A stretch of DNA of 64,000 nt from Citrobacter sp. wls619. Its GTDB lineage: Bacteria; Pseudomonadota; Gammaproteobacteria; Enterobacterales; Enterobacteriaceae. The DNA is taken from the NCBI RefSeq assembly GCF_005281345.1, contig NZ_SZXJ01000035.1:248001-312000 (forward strand), given 5' to 3'. The position numbers were made by a program, and so were the translations under genes. Below, one piece after another: positions 63,796 to 64,000 of this stretch. Each line of letters begins with the position of its first letter. The first letter of the stretch is position 1. A model generated the notes under the pieces. The model was not told the origin of the DNA, searched no databases, and saw nothing but the letters and a program-made list of their open reading frames with translations.

Positions 63796-64000
63796 ATGAA
63801 ATCTGATATCAGAACCCTCGATCTTAATCTGTTGAAAACGCTGGATGCCCTGCTGGATGAACGCAACGTCACCCGGGCGGCGCAGCGGCTGTCGCTCACC
63901 CAACCAGCGGTCAGCGGCATGCTAAACCGTCTGCGTGATTATTTTGACGATCCGCTGTTTGTCCGCACGCCGCACGGTATTGTCCCGACGCTCCGGGCTC
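63796..64000 (+). CDS. LysR-family regulator, cut by window end
   Basis: The first 68 codons encode the LysR winged helix: LDLNLLKTLDALLDERNVTRAAQRLSLTQPAVSGMLNRLRDYFDDPLFVRT. The rest lies beyond the window. The start ATG 63796 is divergent from yicN. The segment DPLFVRTPHG is typical of the NodD/PcaQ-like subgroup. Confidence 0.9.
   Translation, partial: MKSDIRTLDLNLLKTLDALLDERNVTRAAQRLSLTQPAVSGMLNRLRDYFDDPLFVRTPHGIVPTLRA

Noticed and set aside
1-64000. CRISPR arrays and insertion sequences
   Set aside because: I saw no regularly spaced repeats of CRISPR size and no transposase with terminal repeats; the short repeats present are REP units, iteron-like motifs and one dispersed unit.

Overview
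The window is a stretch of enterobacterial chromosome, most likely from Citrobacter or a close relative. The backbone order rpoZ-spoT-trmH-recG-gltS-xanP-yicH, yicI-yicJ, selC, yicL, nlpA, yicS, nepI and yicN is that of Escherichia coli. Mixed into it are genes known from the Salmonella selC/SPI-3 neighbourhood: a misL/marT/fidL-like group and the dga (D-glucosaminate) PTS operon. The species call is inference from gene order; I cannot run a search.

Region by region. 1-9889 is housekeeping: RNA polymerase omega, (p)ppGpp metabolism, tRNA methylation, RecG, glutamate and xanthine transport, and an AsmA-like protein. 9931-15970 is a minus-strand sugar operon: a BglG-type PRD activator, fructose-family PTS IIA, IIB and IIC, two class II ketose-bisphosphate aldolases and a D-lyxose/D-mannose-type isomerase. 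16506-20217 is yicJ-yicI (alpha-xyloside uptake and hydrolysis). tRNA-Sec (selC) lies at 20508-20602.

20582-35273 is a 14.7 kb integrated element bounded by a 21-bp repeat of the selC 3' end. It carries a P4-type integrase and a three-gene minus-strand set of tiny proteins. Next come a WYL-domain (BrxR/CapW-like) regulator, a 512-aa reverse transcriptase with a structured, gene-free leader, and a convergent HEPN-motif gene. These are followed by a P4-satellite-like replication block (AlpA, zinc/TOPRIM primase, RepA-type ATPase, an iteron-like array and a second tyrosine recombinase) and an AlbA/Schlafen-type ATPase. Against attR lies a complete retron with recognisable msr-msd, a RcaT/Ec86-like nucleoside-deoxyribosyltransferase effector and a retron RT. 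The element looks like a phage-satellite scaffold carrying defence cargo, with two unrelated reverse transcriptases.

35360-38745 is further accessory DNA: a DUF6680-like protein, a ribbon-helix-helix protein opposite symE, a Phd/ParE pair, and an orphan hcp with two small partner genes. 38840-45952 holds an AIDA-type autotransporter, a LuxR-type regulator, a MarT-like membrane regulator with its FidL-like partner, and a secreted C69 dipeptidase.

45990-49330 holds LysR, an oxidoreductase, a monooxygenase and yicL; nlpA and an rpn remnant follow. 50799-58116 is the dga operon, with a recognisable sigma-54 promoter and its LevR-type activator. 58207-64000 holds a GNAT gene, yicS, a GH1 phospho-glucosidase, nepI, a HigBA pair, an SRPBCC protein, yicN and the start of a LysR gene cut by the window edge.
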